Shown here in pieces: positions 17,233 to 25,049 of a stretch of DNA of 64,000 nucleotides. Under the pieces are notes generated by a model that saw only the letters and a list, made by a program, of their open reading frames with translations, was not told the DNA's origin and made no database searches. The first letter of the stretch is position 1; every line of letters begins with the position of its first letter. The DNA comes from an uncultured Reyranella sp. (GTDB lineage: Bacteria > Pseudomonadota > Alphaproteobacteria > Reyranellales > Reyranellaceae). Both the position numbers and the translations under genes were made by a program. The DNA is taken from the NCBI RefSeq assembly GCF_945957355.1, contig NZ_CAMFKM010000015.1, positions 89,347 to 153,346 on the forward strand, written 5' to 3'.

Positions 17233-17274
17233 AGAGCGCTCGAAAGCTGACGCACAGCACAACGGGAGACCGAC

Positions 17275-17502
17275 ATGACTCCGGAAGAAGAGCGAACCTT
17301 GGGCGAGCTGATAAAGACTACCAACACCATAAATCGCAAGGTTGAGTGGCTACAGGCCGTCACTTGCATTGCTTTGGCTGTAGCGCTCGCCTCATGGATA
17401 TTTCCTGGCCTGACAGACTGGTTCGGGGCGGGCTGGGCGTATGCCGGAAGCATTCTCGCAGGTGTACTTACGTGGTGGGTTTTGGCGCTAGTGACAGGGT
17501 GA
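17275..17502 (+). CDS. Small two-span membrane protein
   Basis: 75 residues. A charged N-terminus (TPEEERTLGELIKTTN) precedes two hydrophobic helices (about 27-45 and 53-73). A GGGAG SD lies upstream of the ATG. It ends 40 bp from the convergent membrane-protein gene. Function unknown. Confidence 0.5.
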   Translation: MTPEEERTLGELIKTTNTINRKVEWLQAVTCIALAVALASWIFPGLTDWFGAGWAYAGSILAGVLTWWVLALVTG

Positions 17503-17542
17503 AGATCAGTGCTGCGCCCGAGGCCGGAGCTAGGGCCTTTTC

Positions 17543-18319
17543 TTACGAAGCCGGGACCACAGCCAGTAGGTTGCTCGCGAATAACAATGTTCCGGTGACC
17601 CAAGCAATCGCCGATCCCAATGCTAGAATGATGCTGGCATAGACGGTGAACGTGACAAACCGGCTTGCGCGCCAGCGAATATGTTCGGGCAGCGCAATGG
17701 CACTCTGAAACCAAACTGGAGGCAGCTGGAAGACGGCGCCTTTGACCCAAAATTCGTTGATCTCCGCCATTGAATATCGCGTTAGGGCGTTCGCAAACCA
17801 GTTCAGGTAGGCGAGTGCAGCCGAAATGACTGCGCAAGCCGCGCCAACGGCAAATGCGGTCGCTGGCGCCATTTGCTGCAAAATCCAATCCTGATTGAGA
17901 TGTTCTTTGATCATCGGATGGACCGCCAGCAAGCCGAGTAACCCTCCAACATTACCTACCACGAGGAACGTCAGCGTCATTTTTGCGTATTCGAAGCTGA
18001 GTTTGACCGCGTCCACTGCCAGTGCGTGATCCGGTCGAACGAGCTTCGCGTGAAGTTCAACATATTCCCGCTGCGCTTGTTGGAATTGCGCAATGGTCAT
18101 GTTGCCGATCTGTGGCGTATCGGCGGGCGGCGGAGCGGGCAGATTCGGCCAGAGCCAGCGAAGCAAACGCCACCCGAAATAACCCGCAGCGAGCGTGCCC
18201 GTGCAGACCAGCGCGAATATTGCCTGCGAGGTCGAGTGCATGGCCACGACCGACGAGCCCAGCGCTACGCCGAACACCAAGCCCACAATTAGGAGCAAGC
18301 AGTCCTGCAGTTTGGGCAT
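17543..18319 (-). CDS. Hypothetical multi-span membrane protein
   Basis: 258 residues with four likely membrane helices: two near the N-terminus (about 7-27 and 32-52), one pair in the middle (about 110-135 and 152-172), and one near the C-terminus (about 225-250). A soluble helical stretch (MTIAQFQQAQREYVELHAKL) lies between the first and middle pairs. No family recognised. It is on the minus strand downstream of the ribbon-helix-helix gene and could be read from the same promoter (78-bp gap). Confidence 0.6.
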   Translation of the reverse strand: MPKLQDCLLLIVGLVFGVALGSSVVAMHSTSQAIFALVCTGTLAAGYFGWRLLRWLWPNLPAPPPADTPQIGNMTIAQFQQAQREYVELHAKLVRPDHALAVDAVKLSFEYAKMTLTFLVVGNVGGLLGLLAVHPMIKEHLNQDWILQQMAPATAFAVGAACAVISAALAYLNWFANALTRYSMAEINEFWVKGAVFQLPPVWFQSAIALPEHIRWRASRFVTFTVYASIILALGSAIAWVTGTLLFASNLLAVVPAS

Positions 18320-18397
18320 TGGACAACCTACGGGCGCGTTGAGAACGATTTAGTGAATTGAGGGCATCGCAACAGCCAGAAGCGATGTTTCTTGCGA

Positions 18398-18601
18398 CTA
18401 TCGCTTTCCTTCCTTCGCATTCAGCCCCAGCTCGACCAGCCGGCGGAGCGCTTCGGATCGAGATATCTCGCGCTCCATCGCCCAAGTATCAATGGCATCG
18501 GCGAGTTGAGACGGCGGCCGAAACGCGATCAATGGCGTGATGCCCGTCGCTGGCCGACCCCGGCGCTTTATTTTTTGTTTAACAGTTATTGACTTGGCCA
18601 T
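18398..18601 (-). CDS. Ribbon-helix-helix (CopG/Arc-type) transcriptional regulator
   Basis: 67 residues from the ATG at 18601. A basic N-terminus (TVKQKIKRRGRPATG) precedes one beta strand (TPLIAFRPP) and two helices (LADAIDTWAMEREIS, SEALRRLVELGL). This is the ribbon-helix-helix fold, whose dimers bind short inverted repeats. It is divergent from an operon of seven small genes. Two TGTTTAACA motifs flank the promoter between them, one inside this gene's own first codons, so it probably represses both the operon and itself. Confidence 0.75.
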   Translation of the reverse strand: MAKSITVKQKIKRRGRPATGITPLIAFRPPSQLADAIDTWAMEREISRSEALRRLVELGLNAKEGKR

Positions 18602-18615
18602 ATATCTGTTTAACA
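18576..18615. promoter_or_regulatory. Divergent switch: twin TGTTTAACA operators around a promoter
   Basis: TGTTTAACA occurs at 18576-18584 and 18607-18615, 31 bp apart start to start (about three helical turns). Each is nearly self-complementary. Between and overlapping them is a rightward promoter candidate: TTGACT (18589-18594), 16 bp, TAACAT (18611-18616). The right copy overlaps the -10 and the left copy lies just upstream of the -35. The block is conspicuously AT-rich in GC-rich surroundings. Repression by the adjacent RHH protein is inferred. Confidence 0.6.
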
Positions 18616-18688
18616 TAAATAGCGAGCCGAACGGAAGCGCCAACTCCCGCCCGGCTCTAACCGCAACCCGAGGATGGAGCCCCGGACC

Positions 18689-18934
18689 ATGGCTAAGGCC
18701 AATCATACACCACCTGTCACCAGCCTGCCGGCGGCGCGCCGCGGCGTATTGCTGGGGGCGCTTATGGCGCTCACAGTCTCCAAATGTGCCCCAGCGGCCG
18801 CTGCCACGCGCGAGCGTGTTGCCGAAGCGGCCGATGCTCTGACGGCCGCCCTGGCTGAGCTTCACGGCGGCAAGTGGCACGTGACGGTCGATCACGACTC
18901 TCAGTTCGTGCTGATCGTGGGAGGCGCCAAGTGA
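18689..18934 (+). CDS. Hypothetical protein, first gene of coupled operon
   Basis: 81 residues from the ATG at 18689, which has a GGAG SD 9 nt upstream; an ATG at 18674 would add five residues. The N-terminus has paired Arg and a hydrophobic run (ARRGVLLGALMALTVSKCAPAAAA), looking like a Tat-type or lipoprotein-like signal. The mature part ends GGKWHVTVDHDSQFVLIVGG. Unknown family. It is the first gene after the switch promoter, and its stop overlaps the next start (GTGA). Confidence 0.6.
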   Translation: MAKANHTPPVTSLPAARRGVLLGALMALTVSKCAPAAAATRERVAEAADALTAALAELHGGKWHVTVDHDSQFVLIVGGAK

Positions 18935-19425
18935 CCGCCCTCGCGCTCCGCAGCGAACAGCGGGAAACCAGCGGCCTTCTGGCAGCCTGTGCTGCCCGAG
19001 GGTACCGCGTAGCCATCCAAGAGGCCCGGACGCCCCTGCAGGCCCCGGATTTCGCCTCTACGCCCCTCCGGCGGTTCGTGGCGAACGTCTGCACCGCTGA
19101 GGTGCAGCACGCCGATGCCCAGTTCTGGCAGCTCGCCCGGGCCTGTGGCGCGGACTCCGTCATCGATCGGTTTGAGACGCCGGACATCGCCGCCAACTAC
19201 CGGCTCCCGCACGAGCGGTGCGCCGGTAAGGCGCTGGCATGGCTGTCGCACCTGCAGAGCCATGACAGCGAACGCCGCGGGCCCTGGGAGTGCTGGTCGG
19301 GCCTCTCGCGCCCCCGCAAGGCCGCATGGCTGCGCCGCCGCCGAGAGCTGCTGCACGGGCTCCTGAGGGCCGCCGCTGAGTACCGGGCGGCCCGCACCGA
19401 TCTGGTGCAGGGAGGCGTCCAATGA
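18931..19425 (+). CDS. Hypothetical protein, operon gene 2
   Basis: 164 residues from the GTG at 18931 that overlaps the previous stop by 4 bp; this coupling fixes the start. Helical and Arg-rich, with Trp/Cys residues in RRGPWECWSGLSRPRKAAWL. No known motif. It is followed by another ATGA overlap, so it is translated as part of a tightly coupled chain. Confidence 0.6.
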   Translation: MTALALRSEQRETSGLLAACAARGYRVAIQEARTPLQAPDFASTPLRRFVANVCTAEVQHADAQFWQLARACGADSVIDRFETPDIAANYRLPHERCAGKALAWLSHLQSHDSERRGPWECWSGLSRPRKAAWLRRRRELLHGLLRAAAEYRAARTDLVQGGVQ

Positions 19426-19829
19426 GCGCCCGTCACACCCTCGACCTGTTGGGCGAGACCCTGCGGGATCTGGCCCCGCTGGTCGCCGCTGCGGTGCAGG
19501 CTCTCGACAAGCCCGGAACGCGCGCCCTGCGTCGCAAGCTCGACGGCGAGTTTCACTACCTGATGGGTCACTACGGCACGTTGATGCGGCAGGGCAGCCC
19601 GGAAAGCCAGTGGGACGCCTTGCGGTCGATGCTGCCGCACTATGAGCGGGCGACCGAGGTATGGCCGGGGCGTTCTGCATTCGAGGCGCGCAAGGCTCGC
19701 GAGTCCGCTGCCTCGGAGCAGTCGGCCGAGACGCCGGCACCATCGCCCGCCTATGGCCTTCGTCTGGTGGTCGACAATGGGCGGCCGGTCGAGGCCGTCG
19801 AGCCCGCTACGCTGGGAGGTGCAGCATGA
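19422..19829 (+). CDS. Hypothetical protein, operon gene 3
   Basis: 135 residues. Start and upstream stop overlap (ATGA), as does its own stop with the next start. The helical N-terminus (DLLGETLRDLAPLVAAAVQAL) is followed by FHYLMGHYGTLMRQGSPES and a flexible Ala/Pro-rich tail. Not recognised. Confidence 0.6.
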   Translation: MSARHTLDLLGETLRDLAPLVAAAVQALDKPGTRALRRKLDGEFHYLMGHYGTLMRQGSPESQWDALRSMLPHYERATEVWPGRSAFEARKARESAASEQSAETPAPSPAYGLRLVVDNGRPVEAVEPATLGGAA

Positions 19830-20113
19830 GCACCACAAAAGCAAAGCGCAGCCTGCGTGACACGCTGATCGCGGCTGAGGAAGCCTCGCGCGATCAACAG
19901 TTCAACATCGGGCACGCCGCCGCTCTCCTGACGACGCTGGCGCGCGAGGCTGGCGAGGCGTGCGTCGGACGCAAAGACGACGGCGGGATGCACGCGCAAT
20001 GGCTGCGGGTCGAGTATCTGGCGCGGCAGCTCAAGGCTCATGTATCAGACCTCGACCGCAGCCTTGCCGCAGTCGAGGGCGTGCACATGCAGATGGGGAG
20101 GGACGCAGCATGA
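19826..20113 (+). CDS. Hypothetical protein, operon gene 4
   Basis: 95 residues beginning MSTTKAKRSLRDTLIAAEEA. Predicted all-helical with a conspicuous charged opening. ATGA overlaps at both ends. There is a mild resemblance in composition to operon gene 5 (short, basic start, Ala-rich helices), so the two could be distant paralogues. This is weak and not tested. Confidence 0.55.
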   Translation: MSTTKAKRSLRDTLIAAEEASRDQQFNIGHAAALLTTLAREAGEACVGRKDDGGMHAQWLRVEYLARQLKAHVSDLDRSLAAVEGVHMQMGRDAA

Positions 20114-20361
20114 GCGCCCCCAAGGCTCGCCGCAGCAAGGCCCTGTCGCCGCGAGCGGCATACGGCGCACTCCTGCATGCTGCCGCCAACATTGAAGGCT
20201 CCGCCGCCCTGGCGTCGGCCGCAGTCGAGGGCATCGGTAACACCCCGGTCGAAAGGGAGGCGGCCCGATACGCGGCGGACCGCTTGTTGTCGGCTGACGT
20301 GCGGCAGTTGCGCGAGGCAGTCGACGCCATAGAAGGCGCAATGCAGGGGGGCGCACAATGA
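20110..20361 (+). CDS. Hypothetical protein, operon gene 5
   Basis: 83 residues, basic N-terminus (SAPKARRSKALSPRAAYG) and Ala-rich helices after it. ATGA overlaps with genes 4 and 6. No domain recognised and no signal peptide. Confidence 0.55.
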   Translation: MSAPKARRSKALSPRAAYGALLHAAANIEGSAALASAAVEGIGNTPVEREAARYAADRLLSADVRQLREAVDAIEGAMQGGAQ

Positions 20362-20912
20362 AGGCCGCCGCCCGCACCTACTACGACGCTGACAGCACCG
20401 AAGGGCGGCCGATCTTTTCTGCCGCCGGCCTCAAGCCATCGAAGGCGTCGCAGCGCGTCAAACGCGTCATCGCCCATGCGTTCAAAACCATGGCGCTCCC
20501 CTTCGATGACCGTTCACACCTGCCTGTGCGGCGCTACATCGCCCGGATGCGGTTGACCCCGCCTCAACTCGCCATGTTGGTTCGGAACCTGGGTAGCCAC
20601 GACTCGGGCCGCTATCCGATCCCGGACGATGCCGACCGTTGCGAGCGGTACGGCTGCACCTATCGGGAATATCGGGCCGTCGTGTTCTTTGCCTACCGCG
20701 CGGCCCTGTCGCTGTTGATCGAAACGGCACCGCGTTCCCGCCTCGACCTGCACGACCTGTTGGAAGTCCTGATGGCATGGCCGGGGGCGTTGCCTGTCGA
20801 TCTGCAGGCCAGCGTTGCCAGCGCAATCGGGGCCCATGTCGCAGACGCGATCAGCGGCCAGCCCTTCAAACGGCGCGCGCTGGTGACGCGAAGGGATGTC
20901 CGGCGCCGCTAA
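20358..20912 (+). CDS. Hypothetical protein, operon gene 6
   Basis: 184 residues, the largest of this operon. A Lys/Arg-rich first third (KPSKASQRVKRVIAHAF) is followed by a helical body with two Cys in DRCERYGCTYREYRAV and a basic C-terminus (KRRALVTRRDVRRR). Net basic charge would suit nucleic-acid binding, but no known motif is visible. It overlaps gene 5 by 4 bp and the HNH gene by 17 bp. Confidence 0.6.
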   Translation: MKAAARTYYDADSTEGRPIFSAAGLKPSKASQRVKRVIAHAFKTMALPFDDRSHLPVRRYIARMRLTPPQLAMLVRNLGSHDSGRYPIPDDADRCERYGCTYREYRAVVFFAYRAALSLLIETAPRSRLDLHDLLEVLMAWPGALPVDLQASVASAIGAHVADAISGQPFKRRALVTRRDVRRR

Positions 20913-21219
20913 TCTGCGTCCCGTGTCCACCTATCCAAGCCGCCCGGTGCTGGTGGCCGCCATCGGTTCCCGCTGCCCCTACTGCGGCGAGCCGATGGCG
21001 TGTTCGCTGCGGCATCCTTCCCGCGACCACATCCGTCCCCGGTCGCGCGGCCATGCGCTGACCGCCGACAATCAGGCCGTGGTTTGCCGGACCTGCAACA
21101 CGGATAAGGGGTCTCTCTCGCTGGGCCGGTGGCTAAACCGCCTTCGGCGCGCTGCAGATCCGCGCGCCGGCAACGTTGCCGACTTCATGCGCCAGACGGG
21201 CATTGAGGTTCCGGGTTAG
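20896..21219 (+). CDS. HNH endonuclease
   Basis: 107 residues. Zinc-ribbon Cys pairs CPYCGEP and CRTCNTDKG bracket the catalytic core DHIRPRSRG with its His, then TADNQAVVC supplies the Asn; this is a complete HNH (Cys4-type) nuclease. Such genes occur as phage packaging nucleases, restriction enzymes and homing nucleases. No terminase is adjacent, which argues against the packaging role. It is the last gene of the seven-gene operon, followed by a hairpin at 21310-21339. Confidence 0.85.
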   Translation: MSGAANLRPVSTYPSRPVLVAAIGSRCPYCGEPMACSLRHPSRDHIRPRSRGHALTADNQAVVCRTCNTDKGSLSLGRWLNRLRRAADPRAGNVADFMRQTGIEVPG

Positions 21220-21309
21220 CCATACTCCGCGGCGACTGCCGAACGAGTTCTGCAAGACCATCCGTGCGTTGTGATGCAACCCATTAGCCCAGCCTATGGC
21301 GATACGCGC

Positions 21310-21339
21310 AGCCCGGCGGGCAACACCAGCGGCCGGGCT
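21310..21339 (+). terminator. Hairpin after the seven-gene operon
   Basis: AGCCCGGC (21310-21317) pairs perfectly with GCCGGGCT (21332-21339) around a 14-nt loop. It is followed by GTCTCTGC rather than a clean T-run. It lies 91 bp after the HNH stop and before the convergent Mrr-like gene, so a weak or Rho-assisted terminator is likely. Confidence 0.45.
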
Positions 21340-21357
21340 GTCTCTGCATCCATTTTG

Positions 21358-22134
21358 CTAGGTGGCAGACCTTGCTCTGCTAAGAGCTTCTCCAATGAGA
21401 AGAATATCGAAGTTATCGAGGTCGTGGGCGTCGATCAGCAACACATCTGCTCCCTGCGCTAACTCACAGGCGGCAGGGGTAAATCCGCTTCTGCTAACGA
21501 CAACAGGAATTGCTTGGGGCGGAGAATAGAATGCAGCTCCAGCAAGTACCTCTTGGACCGCGCTATTACCTACCGGCCGAGTGTAGTTCTTACATTGGAT
21601 CGCTGCCCGAAAATCCCTGTGATCGGCAATCAAGTCGACGCCCTGGTCTGCGCCACCTTTGGTCTTTGTCACCTCAAGGCCAAGCGCCTGAAGCTGTTCT
21701 TTGCAATAGTCCTCGAAACCTTCACCATCTCCCGTTACTACATGCGCGCTATAACGTTCGGGGGCCGCGTAGCGCTCGTCAATCGCGGCCTTAGTTACGC
21801 GCGCAAAAATGTCCGCTCTATCAATGGCAACGCCTTTGTCTAGCGCGATAGGTTCGACAAAGCGATCGATGAACTTGTCTGCTTCACGAACCCAATCCTT
21901 CAACTCAAGCTCACCATATTCGTCTTCGTAAGTCGTTTGCTTGTATTTCGAAGCGAGGACCCGCAGATGTCGCTGAACGACAGCATCGACCTCAGTTAAA
22001 AATGCCTCATGCTGCTCGACGGACTTTTCGAGTTGCAATTTCTTCTGGGTCTTCTCCTGGTGTTTGAGCCAGGACGACGCCAAGACTCCAGCGATAGCTA
22101 ATACTACGGCCAATAATAGCAGCACCACATCCAT
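21358..22134 (-). CDS. Membrane-anchored Mrr-type restriction endonuclease
   Basis: 258 residues. An N-terminal membrane helix (LLLLAVVLAIAGVLASSWL, about 4-22) and a charged helical stretch (about 23-130) precede a C-terminal Mrr_cat PD-(D/E)XK domain (about 135-250). Catalytic pattern: FEDYCKEQLQALGLEVTKT, then GVDLIA with the Asp, then IQCKNY (QxK), then VGNSAVQEVLAGAAFY. Mrr enzymes cut modified or foreign DNA, and here the enzyme is tethered to the membrane. There is no methylase partner. A defence role is likely but inferred. Confidence 0.85.
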   Translation of the reverse strand: MDVVLLLLAVVLAIAGVLASSWLKHQEKTQKKLQLEKSVEQHEAFLTEVDAVVQRHLRVLASKYKQTTYEDEYGELELKDWVREADKFIDRFVEPIALDKGVAIDRADIFARVTKAAIDERYAAPERYSAHVVTGDGEGFEDYCKEQLQALGLEVTKTKGGADQGVDLIADHRDFRAAIQCKNYTRPVGNSAVQEVLAGAAFYSPPQAIPVVVSRSGFTPAACELAQGADVLLIDAHDLDNFDILLIGEALSRARSAT

Positions 22135-22375
22135 TGATCGCGGCCCCTTCCCTCGGCGCCTTGCACGTCTTTACCCACACATTATCGATCAAATCTCGAG
22201 TTGCGAAGCCCGGTTGCCGGCGGCACCACGGCAGCGGTCGTGAAATGCTGTCGAAAAAACTCCTGAAGCGAGAACGGCGACCGTGCCAGCAGCTGCCGCC
22301 CGCACTTTTGGCGTCGAGGCTTTTCCTTACCCGAACTTGCTGCATGCTCTCCTCCTCTTGAGGGGAGGACGGGAG

Positions 22376-23112
22376 ATGACACCAAAACCGGTCATGACGC
22401 GCCAGGAGCTGCACAAGCTCGTCTGGGCCAAGACCTTGGAAGCGGCGGCCGTGGACCTCCAGATGTCGGCCGCCGGCCTCAGGAAAGTGTGCCGCCGGCA
22501 CGGCATCCCTGTCCCGACCGCATCACATTGGGACAAGACGGAGGGGGCCCAGCCGCCGCCACTACCGCCGAACGCGGGCTCACAGTACGTCCCATTCAAT
22601 GCCACCTCCCGCAAGCCGCCGCCCGACCTACTGGCAAAGCGAGAGGCGGCCAAAGCGGCGCTAGTTGGCGGACGAAACTCGACAAGGGCAGTGCACCCTT
22701 GCGTCCGGGCTACAGCGGCACGGAAGCAAGCCTTGGCAACCTTGAGGAACGAGCAGACGAAATTGTCGCCGAGGCTGTTGCCCACGCCGCTGCTCACAAA
22801 ATCATCCGAGACAAAGTCGAGGCTCGACTTGCTGAGCGTCGTGCGGACCACAATGATGCGCTTCACGTCGAGCAAGAGGAGGGGCGCGCCAAGTTCCTGG
22901 CAGACAAGGCGGCCCAGCTTCAGCAGATCATCCAGCTCGACGCTTTCGTTCAGCACATGCGTGCAGCCATGCCGCCGCTGACATCGAAGGCGGCTGCGTG
23001 CCTGCAATGGGCGGAAGAGCATCTTGAGGCGCGGAGGGCAGCCCTTGGGCTCGCCGGTATCGAGCGGGCAGTCCAAGATAGCGGGCTGTGGTTGGAAGGG
23101 GCTCGCGCGTGA
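22376..23112 (+). pseudogene. Frameshifted hypothetical gene (HTH-like N-terminus)
   Basis: The first part (from the ATG at 22376, SD GGGAG) reads TRQELHKLVWAKTLEAAAVD and LRKVCRRHGIPVPTASHWDK, matching a widespread bacterial family that opens with an HTH-like segment (LVWxKPM...ICRKHxIPxPPRGYW). Past about 22670 this frame becomes Ser/Arg-rich nonsense. The -1 frame then carries good coding sequence (EERADEIVAEAVAHAAAHKI through to WLEGARA) to the stop at 23112. So one base seems lost, or the read is wrong, at about 22650-22700. No classical slippery heptamer was seen there. Confidence 0.6.
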
Positions 23113-23180
23113 CGCCTCAGTCCCGGCCATCATTGGCGACGGCCGGGCCTTGCGTGATCAACCGGGCTGCCAGGCTCCGG

Positions 23181-23588
23181 CTATCCCTTCTTGAACTTGT
23201 GTGTCTGGATAATCGCTGAGGCTAAACGCAATGCCTCAGAAAACGGGAGGTCGTACATTTCAGTGACAGCTGAGGCCACCTCATCGTCGTCATCGTCAGC
23301 CTTAGGCCACACGGTGACGGACCAAACCGCCTTCAAGGGATGCCCGATGTGTCCGTGGGCGTAAGCGCCGGACTCGTCATCGTCGCGGAGGATTGCATCG
23401 ACCTCGATATTCAGTTCTTCAGTGAGCTGAGTGGACCAGCCTGCAAGCCAACCCGCTGACAGCTCGTCGTCCTCTGAGAAGAAGACTCGCTGCTCATCTG
23501 TAAGGCCTGCTTCGCTGGCGAGTACCCCGCACGACTTCATGAGGTCTTCGGGGCTGACGCACTTCGGCACTGAAAGCTTGCGCTTCAT
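23181..23588 (-). CDS. Hypothetical acidic protein
   Basis: 135 residues from the ATG at 23588, with GGAG five bases upstream. Acidic stretches are conspicuous (FFSEDDELSAGW; KADDDDDEV). It has no signal peptide. Four central segments look like a single alpha/beta domain. Not recognised. Confidence 0.55.
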   Translation of the reverse strand: MKRKLSVPKCVSPEDLMKSCGVLASEAGLTDEQRVFFSEDDELSAGWLAGWSTQLTEELNIEVDAILRDDDESGAYAHGHIGHPLKAVWSVTVWPKADDDDDEVASAVTEMYDLPFSEALRLASAIIQTHKFKKG

Positions 23589-23696
23589 TTTCACTCCTTC
23601 GCGCCCCGCGTCAGCATAGCACGAGGATGGCCGTGGCGGGCAAGCAAGCAGCGAGAACCTAGATCACCGCGCGGGTTGACCGGCGGCATACACGCC

Positions 23697-24275
23697 TTAC
23701 CGCGAGAATGGGTCCGCGGGGGTGCGGGAGCTACGATTGAAAGGGTCGACGGCCGGAGGTTGAGCGCCGCCGCCGGTAGCGCCACCAACCTCGCGCTGGC
23801 AGTTCATTACCTCGGCTACTGCAGCATAGGTGTTTGCTAGCGAAAGACTAGCGATCCGAGCGCCTTGATAGAAGACACGTAAGTTTGAGCGCTGCATGAA
23901 GTCTTTCGCGAACTCACCACTGACGTCGCTGTGGTCGAGCCAGACATAGTCGCCCATCTTGATGCCGACGAACTCACCATTGTACTTGTACTGCCCATCA
24001 AAAATGAGCTGCATCGAATAAATCTTGCCTACCTCAATGGAGCGCCACGCAGGATTTGTGATCATGAAGTAGATCGTCTTTTTCTTCATGTCGAAGCCGA
24101 TTCGCAAATGCGAATCGTCGGTATATTGCTGATGTGCGTAACAGCCATCGCCAACGCTTCTGTCAACGCGGATCGACCAGCCGCCAACCTCGCCCCAGCG
24201 GGCTGCTGTCCCCTGCGCGTGGGAGACCGAGGCCGCTAGAGCCCCAAGCGCCGCAAAAAGAATTACTCGCCCCAT
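23697..24275 (-). CDS. Secreted hypothetical protein
   Basis: 192 residues from the ATG at 24275. The signal peptide is RVILFAALGALAASVSHAQ. The mature part has a paired Cys (GDGCYAHQQY and VMNCQRE), beta-rich sequence and a disordered, Gly/Pro-rich C-terminal tail. The pattern (Trp...CYA, then MKKKTIYFMITN) resembles periplasmic proteins of the invasion-associated-locus-B general type, but that is not a firm match. It lies 17 bp downstream of the Cys-rich secreted protein gene on the same strand. Confidence 0.55.
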   Translation of the reverse strand: MGRVILFAALGALAASVSHAQGTAARWGEVGGWSIRVDRSVGDGCYAHQQYTDDSHLRIGFDMKKKTIYFMITNPAWRSIEVGKIYSMQLIFDGQYKYNGEFVGIKMGDYVWLDHSDVSGEFAKDFMQRSNLRVFYQGARIASLSLANTYAAVAEVMNCQREVGGATGGGAQPPAVDPFNRSSRTPADPFSR

Positions 24276-24292
24276 CCGCGCCCCCGTTTCGA

Positions 24293-24517
24293 CTAACACG
24301 CGCACCCCGGCGGGCTCTTGCACTTGCTCTTGGCGCTAATGCAGGTGTTTCCGCAGGGCTGTCCTTTGCTGCAGTGCTTACAGCAGGCTTGCCCTTGTGC
24401 CTGTTGAACCCACTCCAATGCGGGCGTCTTATCCGCTGGCCGATCTGGCCACGGCGTGTAGTCCGCGGCGAAACTCGGGAAGCTCAGCAGTAGGACGACC
24501 AGAGCCACACTTCGCAT
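24293..24517 (-). CDS. Small Cys-rich secreted protein
   Basis: 74 residues. A signal peptide (SVALVVLLLSFPSFAA) is followed by a short spacer and a Cys-rich module with eight Cys in 32 residues (ACCKHCSKGQPCGNTC, then SKCKSPPGCAC). The regular spacing suggests a disulfide-stabilised or metal-binding mini-domain. It is divergent from the secreted SNase gene (64 bp apart), so the two may be co-regulated. Function unknown. Confidence 0.7.
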   Translation of the reverse strand: MRSVALVVLLLSFPSFAADYTPWPDRPADKTPALEWVQQAQGQACCKHCSKGQPCGNTCISAKSKCKSPPGCAC

Positions 24518-24581
24518 GGCCTTCCCCCAACTCGGTCGTATTATGATGCCAGCCTACCACCAACCGGAGAGGGGAGGGCAA

Positions 24582-25049
24582 GTGCGTTTATCGGCGTTAA
24601 TCTTGGCGCAAGCATTGCTTGGTCTCTTGCTGGCGCCCGGCGCATCGTACTCACAGACCATCACCGATGGCGACACGCTAAAGCTTAACGGCGTCACCTA
24701 TCGGCTCTGGGGGATCGACGCGCCAGAAGCCAAGCAGGACTGCCCGGACGGCTGGCCGGCTGGACACCTCGCAGCAACGCACCTGCAATCCCTGATCTCC
24801 GGGCATCCCCTCATCTGCGAGCGGAAAGACACCGATCGATTCGGCCGGACGGTGGCGATCTGCCGAGCGGGCGGCGAGGATCTGGGCGCCCTGATGGTCC
24901 GCGACGGGTACGCTTGGGCTTTCCTTCGGTACAGCGCGGATTACGCGGGGCAGGAGGCGCTGGCGAAGAGGGAAGGGCTAGGCGTGCATCGACATGGTTG
25001 CCAGCCAGCATGGGAGTGGCGACAGCGGGAGCGAGCGAAATATGAGTAA
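24582..25049 (+). CDS. Secreted thermonuclease (SNase-like)
   Basis: 155 residues from a GTG at 24582, which has a strong GGGGAGGG SD and is followed directly by a signal peptide (LILAQALLGLLLAPGASYS). In-frame ATGs upstream lack this context. Staphylococcal-nuclease motifs are intact: TDGDTLKL, YRLWGIDAPE with the Arg, Asp and Glu of the active site, and DRFGRTVAIC with the second Arg. It should be a Ca-dependent phosphodiesterase acting outside the cytoplasm. The C-terminus reads GVHRHGCQPAWEWR. It overlaps the next gene by 8 bp. Confidence 0.88.
   Translation: MRLSALILAQALLGLLLAPGASYSQTITDGDTLKLNGVTYRLWGIDAPEAKQDCPDGWPAGHLAATHLQSLISGHPLICERKDTDRFGRTVAICRAGGEDLGALMVRDGYAWAFLRYSADYAGQEALAKREGLGVHRHGCQPAWEWRQRERAKYE

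Noticed and set aside
22376..23112. Programmed ribosomal frameshift
   Set aside because: No slippery heptamer with a following pairing structure was seen around 22650-22700. A simple frameshift mutation or sequence error is more likely.
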